Below are positions 1 to 8,169 of a stretch of 41,668 bases of DNA, in pieces. Numbering within the stretch: the stretch's first letter is position 1; every line of letters starts with the position of its first letter. The position numbers and the translations under genes are program-made. The notes below the pieces were generated by a model. It was not told the DNA's origin and did not search any database. It saw only the letters and a program-made list of their open reading frames with translations. Where the stretch lies: assembly GCA_017882745.1 (NCBI GenBank), contig JADGOX010000034.1, forward strand, positions 1-41,668, read 5' to 3'. The stretch comes from Mycobacteriaceae bacterium. GTDB lineage: Bacteria; Actinomycetota; Actinomycetes; Mycobacteriales; Mycobacteriaceae.

Positions 1-295
1 TCTCCTCGGAGTCCTCTGACTCCAACAAGGCTCGTAGGAAGCCCTTCTCGACATCTTCCTCACGGGATGGCCAGCCTGCCGGGGGTTTCTCACCGCTTTG
101 CTGTGTGCCTTCCTTGTGGGCCGCTTCCTCTACTGTGGCGACGGCTTCCTGCACGTTCTTCGCTATCTCCGCGGTCGCCTTCTGCCCCGCCGCTTCGACC
201 TGAGCGAGCTTCGCGGATGCATCGGCCAAGCTCGTGTGGCGCCGCTCAGCCAGATCCGCGAAGTAGGCGGTGATGCTGTTGTCAGACGAACTCAC
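1..295 (-). CDS. Partial Ala/Glu-rich helical protein, N-terminal 98 residues (runs off left edge)
   Basis: An open frame without stops begins with GTG at 295-293. That start overlaps the TGA of the preceding gene as GTGA, the coupling used repeatedly in this window. The visible part starts with SSSDNSITAYFADLAERR and continues as an Ala/Glu/Lys-rich stretch with heptad-like spacing (roughly residues 8-60), probably a long helix or coiled coil. A polar, Pro-containing segment with a single Trp follows, then an acidic end. I do not recognise a family. Position as third gene of a group with an EspC-like protein and a large WxG protein suggests a chaperone, partner or regulator of a type VII substrate; that is inference. 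The C-terminus lies outside the window. Confidence 0.7.
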   Translation of the reverse strand, partial: MSSSDNSITAYFADLAERRHTSLADASAKLAQVEAAGQKATAEIAKNVQEAVATVEEAAHKEGTQQSGEKPPAGWPSREEDVEKGFLRALLESEDSEE

Positions 296-2349
296 CGGCC
301 GGTCTCCTCGGGATTGCCGAACCCTGCCGGAGTGCTTTCGGACGGGGCGAAGTGACTGGTGTCGGTCGCGACAACCGACTGCAGGCTGTCCCACGACTCC
401 TCGCCGCCGTCATCGCCGAGGAGCAACCACTGGTCCGTCGAGCGTCCCGCCGCCAGGGACCCACCCTGGTCGCCCCACAACGCCCCCAACCCCACGCCAC
501 CGTCCGACGTGCCCACACCGGTTGAGCTGACAGCGGCGCCGGTTGCGGAGTCAGCGTGCGCGAGCGACGGTGTCCCGCCCTGCCCGGCAGCGTCCGAGCC
601 GTCCGACCAGCCAACTGCCGACGCCGTCCGCACCTGATCGCCACCGTGGCTGGTCGAAGCAGCAGCGTCTGCCGTCGACGCGTCGGCGGGGCCGGCACTG
701 GCCGAGTCGCCGGGCAGCCCGCTGTGCTCGTGCCGTTCGGTGTCACGCAGGTCGCCAAGGCCATCGTGGTCAAGGAGTTCACGCGCCGCGGACGAATGCA
801 CCTCGACCGAGCCGCCTCCGATCCCGGCAGGCACGGCGGTCGTCGCCGGCGAAACGGTGGCCGCGCCGACCGTTGCCAGGGGCGGCGGCAGGTGCGGGGG
901 CGGGGGCGGCGAGAGCTCACCAGTTGCCGGGTCGATCCTCCAGCCCTGGGGCAGCTGCGAAGGATCCCTGACCCAGGCCACACCCTTACCCGCGGCGATG
1001 CCCGGAACCGTGGGCGCAGCCGAGATACCTGGCGTGGCGCCCGCCGTAGCGTCGTGCACTGGCGGTGCGTACGCCTGCGGCACACTCATACCTGCAGATG
1101 GTCCGGGCTGCGACTGCACACCCGGAACTGGTGACTGCTGCAACTGCACCCCTGCGCTCGAACCCGGCGACGGAGTCATGCCCGTCGACGTGTGTGGTTT
1201 CTCCTGCGGCTGCTGGGCTTGGTCCGGAATGGGTGGGAGCCCACTCGTCAACGCGGCAAACGGGTGATCGTTGATGGTGTTGACCTCGACGACGATCTTC
1301 TTGTAGATCTCCCGGACCGAGGTGTCCCCAGCAGTGCACGCGCGGACGAGAGCGCGCCACTTGCCCTCAACATCGGGTACGAACACCTTGTCGACAAAGT
1401 CTCTGGCGTGCTTCTCGGCTTTCTCTATGAGATCGCCCAGGTATGCCGGCGGACCGCCGAGAATTGGAGTCGCAATCTTGAGGAAATCCAAGAATCCGGG
1501 GGTCACGCTGGCGCCGAACATCTGAAGGACTCGATACGTCTCCGGCATCGCCGTGAGGCTGTTGTGACCGTTCTGCGCGTAGTAGATGATCTCACTGATC
1601 TGCTCAGCGGACTTTCCGTCGACCGTGTCGGCATACAGACCGGCCACGAACCGCGCCTTGTCCTGCACCGCTTTCTCCAGTGCGTCGGCCGCGGGATTGA
1701 GCACGGCTCCGAACTTCTCCACCTGGGACCGCGCCGCCGCCGCTTGACGCAGGTAGCCATCGACACGTGCATTGGCCGCCTCGGCACCCTGCCCCGTCCA
1801 GATCTGGTCGATGCTGTTCCAGGAGTTCCGCTGGTCGACGACCTCCGAAGAGAGCTTACGTGCGGCCTTGGTGACCGTGTCACCATCGGCACGCAGAGCC
1901 GCAAAGTCGATGTCGCGTTGTTCGTCGTAGAGCTCGCAGGCCTTGTCTCGGGTGACCTCTGAACCGCTGATGCACCGCTGGTAGAGGGGTGCGAAATACT
2001 CGAAATACCGCAGGCCGGGTGCACCCTGGTCGAGTATCGAGTTCGAGTTGGCTACCCCCGTGCGGCCGTCGCCCAGCGCCTGTCTCCCCTCGTCTGACTC
2101 GCGCTTGTTCCGCTGCTGCTCCGCCTTGTGCACGGCGTCCTCGAGCAGGCCCGGCCATGGCCTCACATCGGTGCCGAGGGCGGGCAGGAAGAGGCCGGGC
2201 ATTCCGAGACGGTCCGCATGGCTCTGCAGATCAAAGGCGCTTCGCGGGTCACTCGACACGAATGCGGTCACAAGATCGCGCTTGACGTCGTCGGAGACGC
2301 CCGGATCGTCCAGCAGCTTCTTGACGTCCGGCAGGGTCGGATCGGCCAT
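292..2349 (-). CDS. Large WxG-containing Ala/Pro-rich protein, probable type VII secretion substrate or associated protein (685 aa)
   Basis: The ATG at 2349 overlaps the upstream stop as TGATG, so I prefer it to an upstream in-frame start at 2454. Residues 1-370 are mostly helical. Around residues 165-240 two helices flank the turn QIWTGQGAEAANARVDGYL (W184-T-G186), the WxG signature of WXG100/PPE-type hairpins. From about residue 370 to the end the chain is low-complexity Pro/Ala/Ser/Gly-rich, with a poly-Pro run near residue 490, and ends acidic. No signal peptide or membrane segment is visible. The position beside an EspC-like gene and downstream of glmM resembles the Ala/Pro-rich Rv3439c next to mrsA/glmM in M. 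tuberculosis (from memory). Role as an ESX-exported or cell-envelope protein is inferred. Confidence 0.75.
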   Translation of the reverse strand: MADPTLPDVKKLLDDPGVSDDVKRDLVTAFVSSDPRSAFDLQSHADRLGMPGLFLPALGTDVRPWPGLLEDAVHKAEQQRNKRESDEGRQALGDGRTGVANSNSILDQGAPGLRYFEYFAPLYQRCISGSEVTRDKACELYDEQRDIDFAALRADGDTVTKAARKLSSEVVDQRNSWNSIDQIWTGQGAEAANARVDGYLRQAAAARSQVEKFGAVLNPAADALEKAVQDKARFVAGLYADTVDGKSAEQISEIIYYAQNGHNSLTAMPETYRVLQMFGASVTPGFLDFLKIATPILGGPPAYLGDLIEKAEKHARDFVDKVFVPDVEGKWRALVRACTAGDTSVREIYKKIVVEVNTINDHPFAALTSGLPPIPDQAQQPQEKPHTSTGMTPSPGSSAGVQLQQSPVPGVQSQPGPSAGMSVPQAYAPPVHDATAGATPGISAAPTVPGIAAGKGVAWVRDPSQLPQGWRIDPATGELSPPPPPHLPPPLATVGAATVSPATTAVPAGIGGGSVEVHSSAARELLDHDGLGDLRDTERHEHSGLPGDSASAGPADASTADAAASTSHGGDQVRTASAVGWSDGSDAAGQGGTPSLAHADSATGAAVSSTGVGTSDGGVGLGALWGDQGGSLAAGRSTDQWLLLGDDGGEESWDSLQSVVATDTSHFAPSESTPAGFGNPEETGR

Positions 2350-2654
2350 CAGCGCTGCCCTGTCAGATCGGTGGCCGCCGCACTGTCTCCAGCCGCGTAC
2401 AAGCCGGCAGCCGCCCGCAGTGCGGTAGCGATGGCGTGTGCACCCGTCGCGCACTCCTGCAGCGAGGTGACGACCTTCGTGTAACCCCCGTGTACGGCCA
2501 CGCCACTGTCGGCGTACTTACGACCGGCCATCGGGCCGTCGAAGGTGCAGCGCGCCACTGACTGGCCTACGGAGTCGATGACGTCGGCCGTGGCGTCATA
2601 CACGGCAGCGACGCCGGTGATCTCGTCGCGTTCGACATTGAGCGGTGTGCTCAT
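2349..2654 (-). CDS. EspC-like ESX-associated protein with YxxxD export motif (101 aa)
   Basis: Small, cysteine-poor, helical protein with the size and layout of the EspC/DUF2580 family of ESX-secreted proteins: an N-terminal hydrophobic-acidic lead, two helices around residues 12-35 and 55-85, and a C-terminal Y86-A-A-G-D90 that fits the type VII export motif YxxxD/E. No central WxG is present, so it is not a canonical WXG100 protein. ATG at 2654 is preceded by GGAGG at 9 nt. It starts 63 bp after glmM and is coupled by TGATG to the large WxG protein, so the two are probably co-translated and may be secretion partners (inference). M. tuberculosis has a similar-sized gene, Rv3440c, in the same place (from memory). 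Confidence 0.75.
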   Translation of the reverse strand: MSTPLNVERDEITGVAAVYDATADVIDSVGQSVARCTFDGPMAGRKYADSGVAVHGGYTKVVTSLQECATGAHAIATALRAAAGLYAAGDSAAATDLTGQR

Positions 2655-2717
2655 GGCAGGTGCCCTCCCGGTTTCGGCTCGCTGCCACTGTGACGCACGC
2701 CGAGCCTGCTTGGTTCC

Positions 2718-4094
2718 CTACAGGGCGCTGACGTGGCCTGCCAACTCGTGCGCCACCCGGTGGGCGTGCTCAGACGTCGGGGCCTCCACCATCACCCTCA
2801 CGAGCTGCTCGGTGCCCGACGCCCGCAGCAAGACGCGCCCCGTGTCGCCGAGCTCGGCTTCAGCAGCCGCCACCGCCTCCTGGACACTCGGTGCGCGGCT
2901 CACCAAGGTCTTGTCGGCGACCCGGACGTTCACCAGCACCTGGGGCAGTGCTTGGACCACGCCAGCCAACTCGGCCAGGCTTGCGCCGGTTGCCGCCATT
3001 CTGGCCATCACGCGCAGCGCAGTGAGCGTCCCGTCGCCGGTGGTGGCGTGCTCGGGCAGCACCACGTGTCCAGACTGCTCCCCGCCAAGGCTGAACCCGC
3101 CCGAGCGAAGCTCTTCCAATACGTAGCGGTCGCCGACCGCCGTGGTACGCAGGGTGATTCCCGCTGAACGCATCGCTATGTGCAAACCAAGGTTGCTCAT
3201 GACCGTCGCCACGACGGTGTCCTCGGTAAGCGTGCCAGCATCGCGCATGGCCAACGCCAGGATGGCGAGGATGGCATCACCGTCGACGACCTTGCCGGCT
3301 GCGTCCACCGCCAGGCACCGGTCAGCATCACCGTCGTGAGCAATTCCGAGGTGCGCGCCGTGCTCGACGACAGCCGCCTGCAGGTCCTCGAGGTGCGTCG
3401 AGCCACAACGTTCGTTGATGTTCAGGCCATCGGGTTCGGCGTGGATGGTGATGACCTCAGCACCCGCCCGACGGTATGCCGCAGGTGCGGCCACCGAGGC
3501 TGCGCCGTTGGCGCAGTCGACGACGACCCGGATACCGTCCAGCCGCTCTGGGCTCGCCTCCATGAGGTGGGCAAGGTAGCTATCCAGCGCATTGTCGAGG
3601 TCGCGCACGCGCCCGATTCGGGCACCGACAGGCCTGTCGTCAACGAGGCCGACGTGCTGCTCGACGCGATCCTCGATCAGGTCGTCCAGCTTGAGTCCAC
3701 CTGCGGCAAAGAGCTTGATGCCGTTGTCCGGCATGGCGTTGTGTGAGGCGGAAATCATTACGCCGAGATCCGCTCCGGTGTTGGCGACCAGATGGGCGAC
3801 CGCTGGGGTCGGCAGCACGCCGACACGGAGGACGTCTGCGCCCGCCGCCGTCAGCCCGGCAGCAACCGCCGCCTCGAGCATCTCACCGCTCGCCCTGGGG
3901 TCACGACCCAGCACCGCCACCGGCCGGTGACCAAGACCCGATTCGCAGAGCACACGCGCGGCAGCCTCGGCAACCCCCATGGCCAACTCTGCCGTGAGCT
4001 CCGCGTTGGCCAGCCCCCGAATACCGTCGGTGCCGAACAGTCTCGGTCGCGCCGCTTCGGCGTCGGCAGTAGGAACAAGGGGCGCTGACGACAC
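2718..4094 (-). CDS. glmM: Phosphoglucosamine mutase GlmM
   Basis: Interconverts glucosamine-6-phosphate and glucosamine-1-phosphate on the route to UDP-GlcNAc for peptidoglycan, in the cytosol. All four alpha-D-phosphohexomutase signatures are visible: [10 protein letters not shown] at the N-terminus, the catalytic phosphoserine loop GVMISASHN (Ser117), the metal loop DGDADR, the sugar loop GEQSGH and the C-terminal phosphate loop RASGTEQ. The GTG at 4094 is chosen because AGGAGG lies 9-10 nt upstream; an ATG at 4145 would add 17 unrelated residues. Product length, 458 aa, is close to the family norm. It lies 106 bp downstream of rpsI, as in mycobacteria, and may be partly transcribed by read-through. 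Confidence 0.96.
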   Translation of the reverse strand: MSSAPLVPTADAEAARPRLFGTDGIRGLANAELTAELAMGVAEAAARVLCESGLGHRPVAVLGRDPRASGEMLEAAVAAGLTAAGADVLRVGVLPTPAVAHLVANTGADLGVMISASHNAMPDNGIKLFAAGGLKLDDLIEDRVEQHVGLVDDRPVGARIGRVRDLDNALDSYLAHLMEASPERLDGIRVVVDCANGAASVAAPAAYRRAGAEVITIHAEPDGLNINERCGSTHLEDLQAAVVEHGAHLGIAHDGDADRCLAVDAAGKVVDGDAILAILALAMRDAGTLTEDTVVATVMSNLGLHIAMRSAGITLRTTAVGDRYVLEELRSGGFSLGGEQSGHVVLPEHATTGDGTLTALRVMARMAATGASLAELAGVVQALPQVLVNVRVADKTLVSRAPSVQEAVAAAEAELGDTGRVLLRASGTEQLVRVMVEAPTSEHAHRVAHELAGHVSAL

Positions 4095-4118
4095 TGCTAT
4101 CGACCTCCTGATACACGA

Positions 4119-4151
4119 GAGCAGGCACCCGATGAAGAAGGGCACCTGCTC
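4119..4151 (-). terminator. Imperfect hairpin between rpsI and glmM
   Basis: GAGCAGG at 4119-4125 pairs with CCTGCTC at 4145-4151, with two mismatches and three further pairs inside and a loop of about 9 nt. It lies about 50 bp after the rpsI stop. No T-run follows, so it may be an attenuator or processing site rather than a strong terminator. Confidence 0.35.
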
Positions 4152-4200
4152 GCGTATGTGCTGACGTTGCCGAACGAGGCCGGCTCGCGCCAGCCAGAAA

Positions 4201-4701
<501 letters not shown>

Positions 4702-4721
4702 CTGCTGCTCCTCCGGCGCCG

Positions 4722-5165
4722 TCACTGGGCAACCTGGGTGATCTCGAACGGGGTGGGCTTCTGCGCAACGTGCGGGTGCTCGGGGCCGGCGTAGACCTTG
4801 AGCTTGCTGATCATGGCCCGACCGAGACGGTTCTTCGGCAGCATGCCTTCGATGGCCTTCTCGACCAGGCGATCTGGCTGCTTCTCGATCATCTCACCGA
4901 CGGAACGACGACGCAGACCACCCGGGTAACCGGAGTGGCGGTAGATGAATTTTGCGTCGCGCTTGTTTCCGCTGACCGCAATCTTCTCCGCGTTGATGAT
5001 GACGACGAAGTCGCCGGTGTCGACGTGCGGTGCAAAGATCGGCTTGTGCTTGCCGCGCAACAAAGTTGCGGCATGAGTCGCCAGGCGACCGAGCACCACG
5101 TCGGTGGCGTCGATGACGTGCCAGGTGCGGGTGACGTCACCGGCCTTGGGGCTGTACGTACGCAC
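4722..5165 (-). CDS. rplM: 50S ribosomal protein L13 (uL13)
   Basis: Early-assembly 23S rRNA-binding protein. The 147-aa product has the expected length and motifs: [16 protein letters not shown] near the N-terminus, the nucleic-acid loop [11 protein letters not shown], and [22 protein letters not shown] near the C-terminus. Start is GTG 5165, preceded by AGGAAG at 4-5 nt. The stop overlaps a possible GTG start for rpsI. Expression is probably from a promoter just beyond the terminator of the esx pair (see 5334-5363), with a leader of roughly 160 nt. Confidence 0.97.
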   Translation of the reverse strand: MRTYSPKAGDVTRTWHVIDATDVVLGRLATHAATLLRGKHKPIFAPHVDTGDFVVIINAEKIAVSGNKRDAKFIYRHSGYPGGLRRRSVGEMIEKQPDRLVEKAIEGMLPKNRLGRAMISKLKVYAGPEHPHVAQKPTPFEITQVAQ

Positions 5166-5333
5166 AGGACTTCCTCGTCTTCTCGGGTGGAGCGGGTCTG
5201 ACGGTGCGGTTGAGCTGAGAACTCATCGGCCGAACGCCGACCAGGTCGATGGCCAACCGGTCACGAACGACCGGGGCTCGTTCCCGGCCTCGAAAAGCAA
5301 GGTCAGGTACAGCGCTCCGCACGCCGACCTAAG

Positions 5334-5363
5334 ACGATACCGCCCCGGGTCCCCGTGGGTCAA
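5334..5363 (-). promoter_or_regulatory. Probable sigma-A-type promoter for rplM-rpsI
   Basis: On the minus strand TTGACC (5363-5358), an 18-nt spacer and TATCGT (5339-5334) match the actinobacterial housekeeping TTGACN/TANNNT pattern. The -35 box begins 12 bp beyond the hairpin ending the esx transcript, so terminator and promoter abut. The remaining 5166-5333 is an untranslated leader in which I see no riboswitch-like structure. Confidence 0.55.
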
Positions 5364-5374
5364 AATGGCCTGCC

Positions 5375-5422
5375 CCCATGGGGGCACCCCGCGACATATT
5401 CGCCGCGAGGTGCCCCCATGGG
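5375..5422 (-). terminator. Terminator hairpin after the esx pair
   Basis: CCCATGGGGGCACCCCGCG (5375-5393) pairs with CGCGAGGTGCCCCCATGGG (5404-5422) with one mismatch over 19 bp and a 10-nt loop. It starts 10 bp after the stop of the WXG100 gene, and a TTTT run follows within about 10 nt on the minus strand. The left arm contains a 16-bp perfect palindrome (5371-5386). Confidence 0.7.
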
Positions 5423-5431
5423 CGAACCGAA

Positions 5432-5725
5432 TCAGCCTCCGAAGGAGTTGCTGACCTGCCCGTCCTTCGCCTGCATGTCCTCGTTTCCTCGCGAGACAGC
5501 CTGGCTGATCTGCGCCAGGACCATGTTGAGGTCCTGCGCGGACTGGTCCCACTTCGCCTTCTGCGCGAGGTAGGCAGCGGATCCCGCGCCCTCCCAGCGG
5601 CTCTCGATGTCGCGAAGCGCCGCCTTGAGGTCGTCCAACTGACCGTTCATGGCCTTGCTCGCGGTGGCGATCTCCACGCTGGCGGTGTCGATTGCACCGT
5701 GGTCGTACTTGATCATGCCGTCCAT
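5432..5725 (-). CDS. WXG100 protein, EsxA/EsxT-like (97 aa)
   Basis: A 97-residue all-helical protein with W44-E-G46 in the turn between two predicted helices (about 12-40 and 50-85), the hallmark of ESAT-6/WXG100 proteins exported as dimers by ESX systems. It has no signal peptide and no cysteine. ATG 5725 has GAGGAGG 4-5 nt upstream. It is the second of two adjacent WXG100 genes, 108 bp after its partner, and ends 10 bp before a strong hairpin. By position it corresponds to esxT (Rv3444c) next to rplM in M. tuberculosis. The C-terminus lacks a YxxxD/E motif. Confidence 0.92.
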   Translation of the reverse strand: MDGMIKYDHGAIDTASVEIATASKAMNGQLDDLKAALRDIESRWEGAGSAAYLAQKAKWDQSAQDLNMVLAQISQAVSRGNEDMQAKDGQVSNSFGG

Positions 5726-5833
5726 TGTTCCTCCTCAGTAAGTACTGCGATGACCTGCGGTAACTCGATGTCTAGCGAGCGGCGATGCCCATCGGGCTGA
5801 CGGCCGGCCAGGCCGACACCCACCAACGGGCGC

Positions 5834-6145
5834 TCAGAGGTTGAGCGAGCCGCCAACGTTGTTGATGGAGGCCACGTGGTCTTGCTGGGTGGCGCTGAAG
5901 CCCTTACCAGCGGTTGCCAGGTTCTCGCTGATGGCGACGAGTGCATCGTTCAGCTTCTTCGCGTCGCCATCCCAACGCTCCATGAGCGATCCGAAGGCCC
6001 GCTGTGCGTCGCCGGCCCATGAGGCGCTGACGCCCGATACGGTCCCGCGAAGCTTGCCGAGTTCCCCCTGAACCTGCTGAGCGGTGTCCTGCGCCTTGCT
6101 GGACGCGGTGGCCAACTCTTCCGGTGTTGCGACAGTTGCAGACAT
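5834..6145 (-). CDS. WXG100 protein, EsxB/EsxU-like (103 aa)
   Basis: A 103-residue helical hairpin with W43-A-G45 at the turn. Start ATG 6145 has AGGAGG at 7 nt; a longer frame upstream to 6223 is not needed. It is probably the heterodimer partner of the WXG100 protein at 5432-5725, as EsxU/EsxT or EsxB/EsxA pairs are. No YxxxD/E is visible at its C-terminus either, so the export signal of the pair is not obvious from sequence. It follows the Hsp70-like gene by about 280 bp, so it may have its own promoter. Confidence 0.92.
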   Translation of the reverse strand: MSATVATPEELATASSKAQDTAQQVQGELGKLRGTVSGVSASWAGDAQRAFGSLMERWDGDAKKLNDALVAISENLATAGKGFSATQQDHVASINNVGGSLNL

Positions 6146-6423
6146 GAAATTCCCTCCTGAAGTACTTCGTCTTGGCTGTACTGGTCTGCACCCGGCGGGG
6201 GCGGACCGTTGCTGTCCTGACAACCACTACGACGTGAACAGTGACAGGAACGGTTCCACCGGCCAAAGTAATTGTGAAACTCGGTTGCAATAGCAAATCT
6301 CGAGGGCGTATGAGGTCTGCACATGCTGAATCCCTAAGCCTCGCTTAGGAACGCCGCAGTGCTTCGCGTTCGACGCCGCCCTCCCCGTCGTCACGATCCA
6401 GCGCGGGAGCAGGTCCGCGGTGA
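6146..6423 (-). promoter_or_regulatory. Control region upstream of the esx pair, with palindrome at 6333-6349
   Basis: This 278-bp non-coding stretch holds a perfect palindrome, CCTAAGC-CTC-GCTTAGG (6333-6349), and a locally AT-richer segment at about 6265-6300. No convincing -35/-10 pair could be fixed. The palindrome could be a regulator site for the esx pair or a weak terminator after the Hsp70-like gene 75 bp upstream; no T-run follows it. Confidence 0.4.
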
Positions 6424-8169
6424 TCAGCCACCAGCTATCCGCACGGTGCGAACAGCCTGCGCGCACGGCTGGTCCATGGAGTGCTGGTCATCTGCCGGAC
6501 GCTGACAGCCCACGCTCACCTGGGTCTGCGACTCCACCACGACATACCAGTCGACGACCCCCGCGTCCCGGCGGATCTCGCGGTAGTAGATGACGTCGCG
6601 TCCCTCTGAGTGGGCGTCACCGTTGAAGGCCTCGTACTTCTTGCCGGCCGCAACCTCCGCGGCGACCTGCTTCAGTAGCACTGCTGCCACGTCCGCCTGG
6701 CTGGTTGCGGGGTTGAGCGTCGTCTGCACGAGGAAGAGCCCCTGTGCCTGGGCCGGAGTCCCGTCGGGTGTGAGGTCCAGCTCAGCACTGTTGCCGCTGT
6801 CTGTTCGTCGGGACTCCTGCCAGCTGGCAGGGACGGCCATGGTGGCGCGGCGGGCGTTCACCAGGCGACTGGCCTGTTCCTCGGCCCCACGCGTGACGAG
6901 GAGCGTCCCGCCGACGGCGCAGCCCACGACCAGCACGGCTGCTCCCGCCAGCCACCAACGCCGAGGCCTGCGCGGGGGGAGCACCCGCGCAGGCCGTCTG
7001 GCACTGTCAGCGACCAGCGCTGCCGAGGACAGCGCCGACACGAGGGGCATTGGCCGCTCGAGGGTCCCGGCCTCCCGCTCCCGTGTCCTGTCCAGCGGCG
7101 CGACAGCAAGCAACGCACCTCTGGCCACCACCGTCTCGGGCTGATCAGTGGAGACCGGCAACACGCCCAATCGCTGGTGCACCATGGTCACGAAGAGCGG
7201 AATGCGGGAGGACCCGCCGACGAGAAACACCCCGGCCCCGCACTCGCTACCCACGCCGGACCCTGCGCCCCCGAGCGCGCCGGCGTCCCGCAACGCGCCC
7301 GTCAGCATGTCCACCACAGTGGCGACCCGGCCGCGGATGAGCCGCTCCAGGTCCGCTCTGGTCACGTGTGCGTCGGGCAGCCTCCCGGGAAGCGGCACGT
7401 CGGCGTAGGAGTGCCTGGACAGGCTCTCCTTCGCGCCGCGGGCGTCGATCCGCAACGCACGACGCAGTCGACGGTCCTCCAGGCCCTGGCCTCGAGTCAC
7501 GGCATCCCAGTGCGGACGTTGCTCTGCAGTGAGCCGGGTGCCGAGCTCGTCCATCAACAACTGGTCGACATCCGCGCCGCCAAAGCTTGGGTCTCCGCGC
7601 GTAGCGAGCACGCGAAACCTGCCATCGTCGCGTCGAAGGACGCTCACGTCCGCGGTGCCCGCCCCGACGTCCAGTACCGCCAGCACCGCACCGTCCTTCA
7701 AGCCTGCGCCGTGCTGGACCGCGGCGGCCACCGGTTCAGGCAGGGTCCTCACCACCGAGGCCAGTCCCCGCCCCGCCGAGACCAGCAGCTGAACCCGCAC
7801 CGCACCCCAGTCGGCAGGATGCGTGAGCACCAACACGTCAACCGGTAGACCGCCCACGACCATGCGGGCCTCGCGCACTGCGCGGCTCAGCACCGCTGCG
7901 ATGGCCCGCAGCACCGGAACCACGGTGTCACCCAGCAGCAGCGAGCCCTCGTCGATTCGGCGTTTGGGGGTTGGCTCGTAGCGCGAAGGATCCAGCGACG
8001 CCTGCCGATCAGCCTCAGCACCGACGAACAGTGTTCGGCCATCGGCGTACACCGCGCTGGGCATCAACGGACTGCCGTCGATCACGACAATCCGTGCCGG
8101 CTCGTCGTTCACGGACAGTGCGACGCAGGTGGACGTCGTTCCGAAGTCAACTGCGACGGCAACGGTCAC
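6424..8169 (-). CDS. Hsp70-like ATPase with membrane anchor and type VII-associated extracytoplasmic domain (Rv3446c-like)
   Basis: Residues 1-360 form an actin/Hsp70 nucleotide-binding domain: phosphate-1 loop VDFGTTSTC (7-15), phosphate-2 loop LDVGAGTADVSVL (166-178) and adenosine motif VFLVGGSSRIP (314-324). No peptide-binding domain follows. Instead there is a basic linker, one membrane helix (about 405-427) and a 150-residue outer domain with a Cys pair near the C-terminus. Position between eccC and the esx genes matches Rv3446c of ESX-4, whose family is annotated as type VII secretion-associated. It may use ATP to load or gate substrates (inference). GTG 8169 overlaps the eccC stop (GTGA); GTG 8184 is the alternative start. 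Confidence 0.85.
   Translation of the reverse strand: MTVAVAVDFGTTSTCVALSVNDEPARIVVIDGSPLMPSAVYADGRTLFVGAEADRQASLDPSRYEPTPKRRIDEGSLLLGDTVVPVLRAIAAVLSRAVREARMVVGGLPVDVLVLTHPADWGAVRVQLLVSAGRGLASVVRTLPEPVAAAVQHGAGLKDGAVLAVLDVGAGTADVSVLRRDDGRFRVLATRGDPSFGGADVDQLLMDELGTRLTAEQRPHWDAVTRGQGLEDRRLRRALRIDARGAKESLSRHSYADVPLPGRLPDAHVTRADLERLIRGRVATVVDMLTGALRDAGALGGAGSGVGSECGAGVFLVGGSSRIPLFVTMVHQRLGVLPVSTDQPETVVARGALLAVAPLDRTREREAGTLERPMPLVSALSSAALVADSARRPARVLPPRRPRRWWLAGAAVLVVGCAVGGTLLVTRGAEEQASRLVNARRATMAVPASWQESRRTDSGNSAELDLTPDGTPAQAQGLFLVQTTLNPATSQADVAAVLLKQVAAEVAAGKKYEAFNGDAHSEGRDVIYYREIRRDAGVVDWYVVVESQTQVSVGCQRPADDQHSMDQPCAQAVRTVRIAGG

Noticed and set aside
5166-5333. Riboswitch or L13-type autoregulatory leader upstream of rplM
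   Set aside because: The leader shows no recognisable conserved motif or long stem; it is recorded only as an untranslated leader.
6333-6349. IdeR/DtxR iron box upstream of the esx pair
   Set aside because: The dyad has TTAGG and CCTAA in the inverted order (CCTAA...TTAGG) compared with the iron box TTAGGTTAGSCTAACCTAA, and ESX-4 is not known to be iron-regulated.
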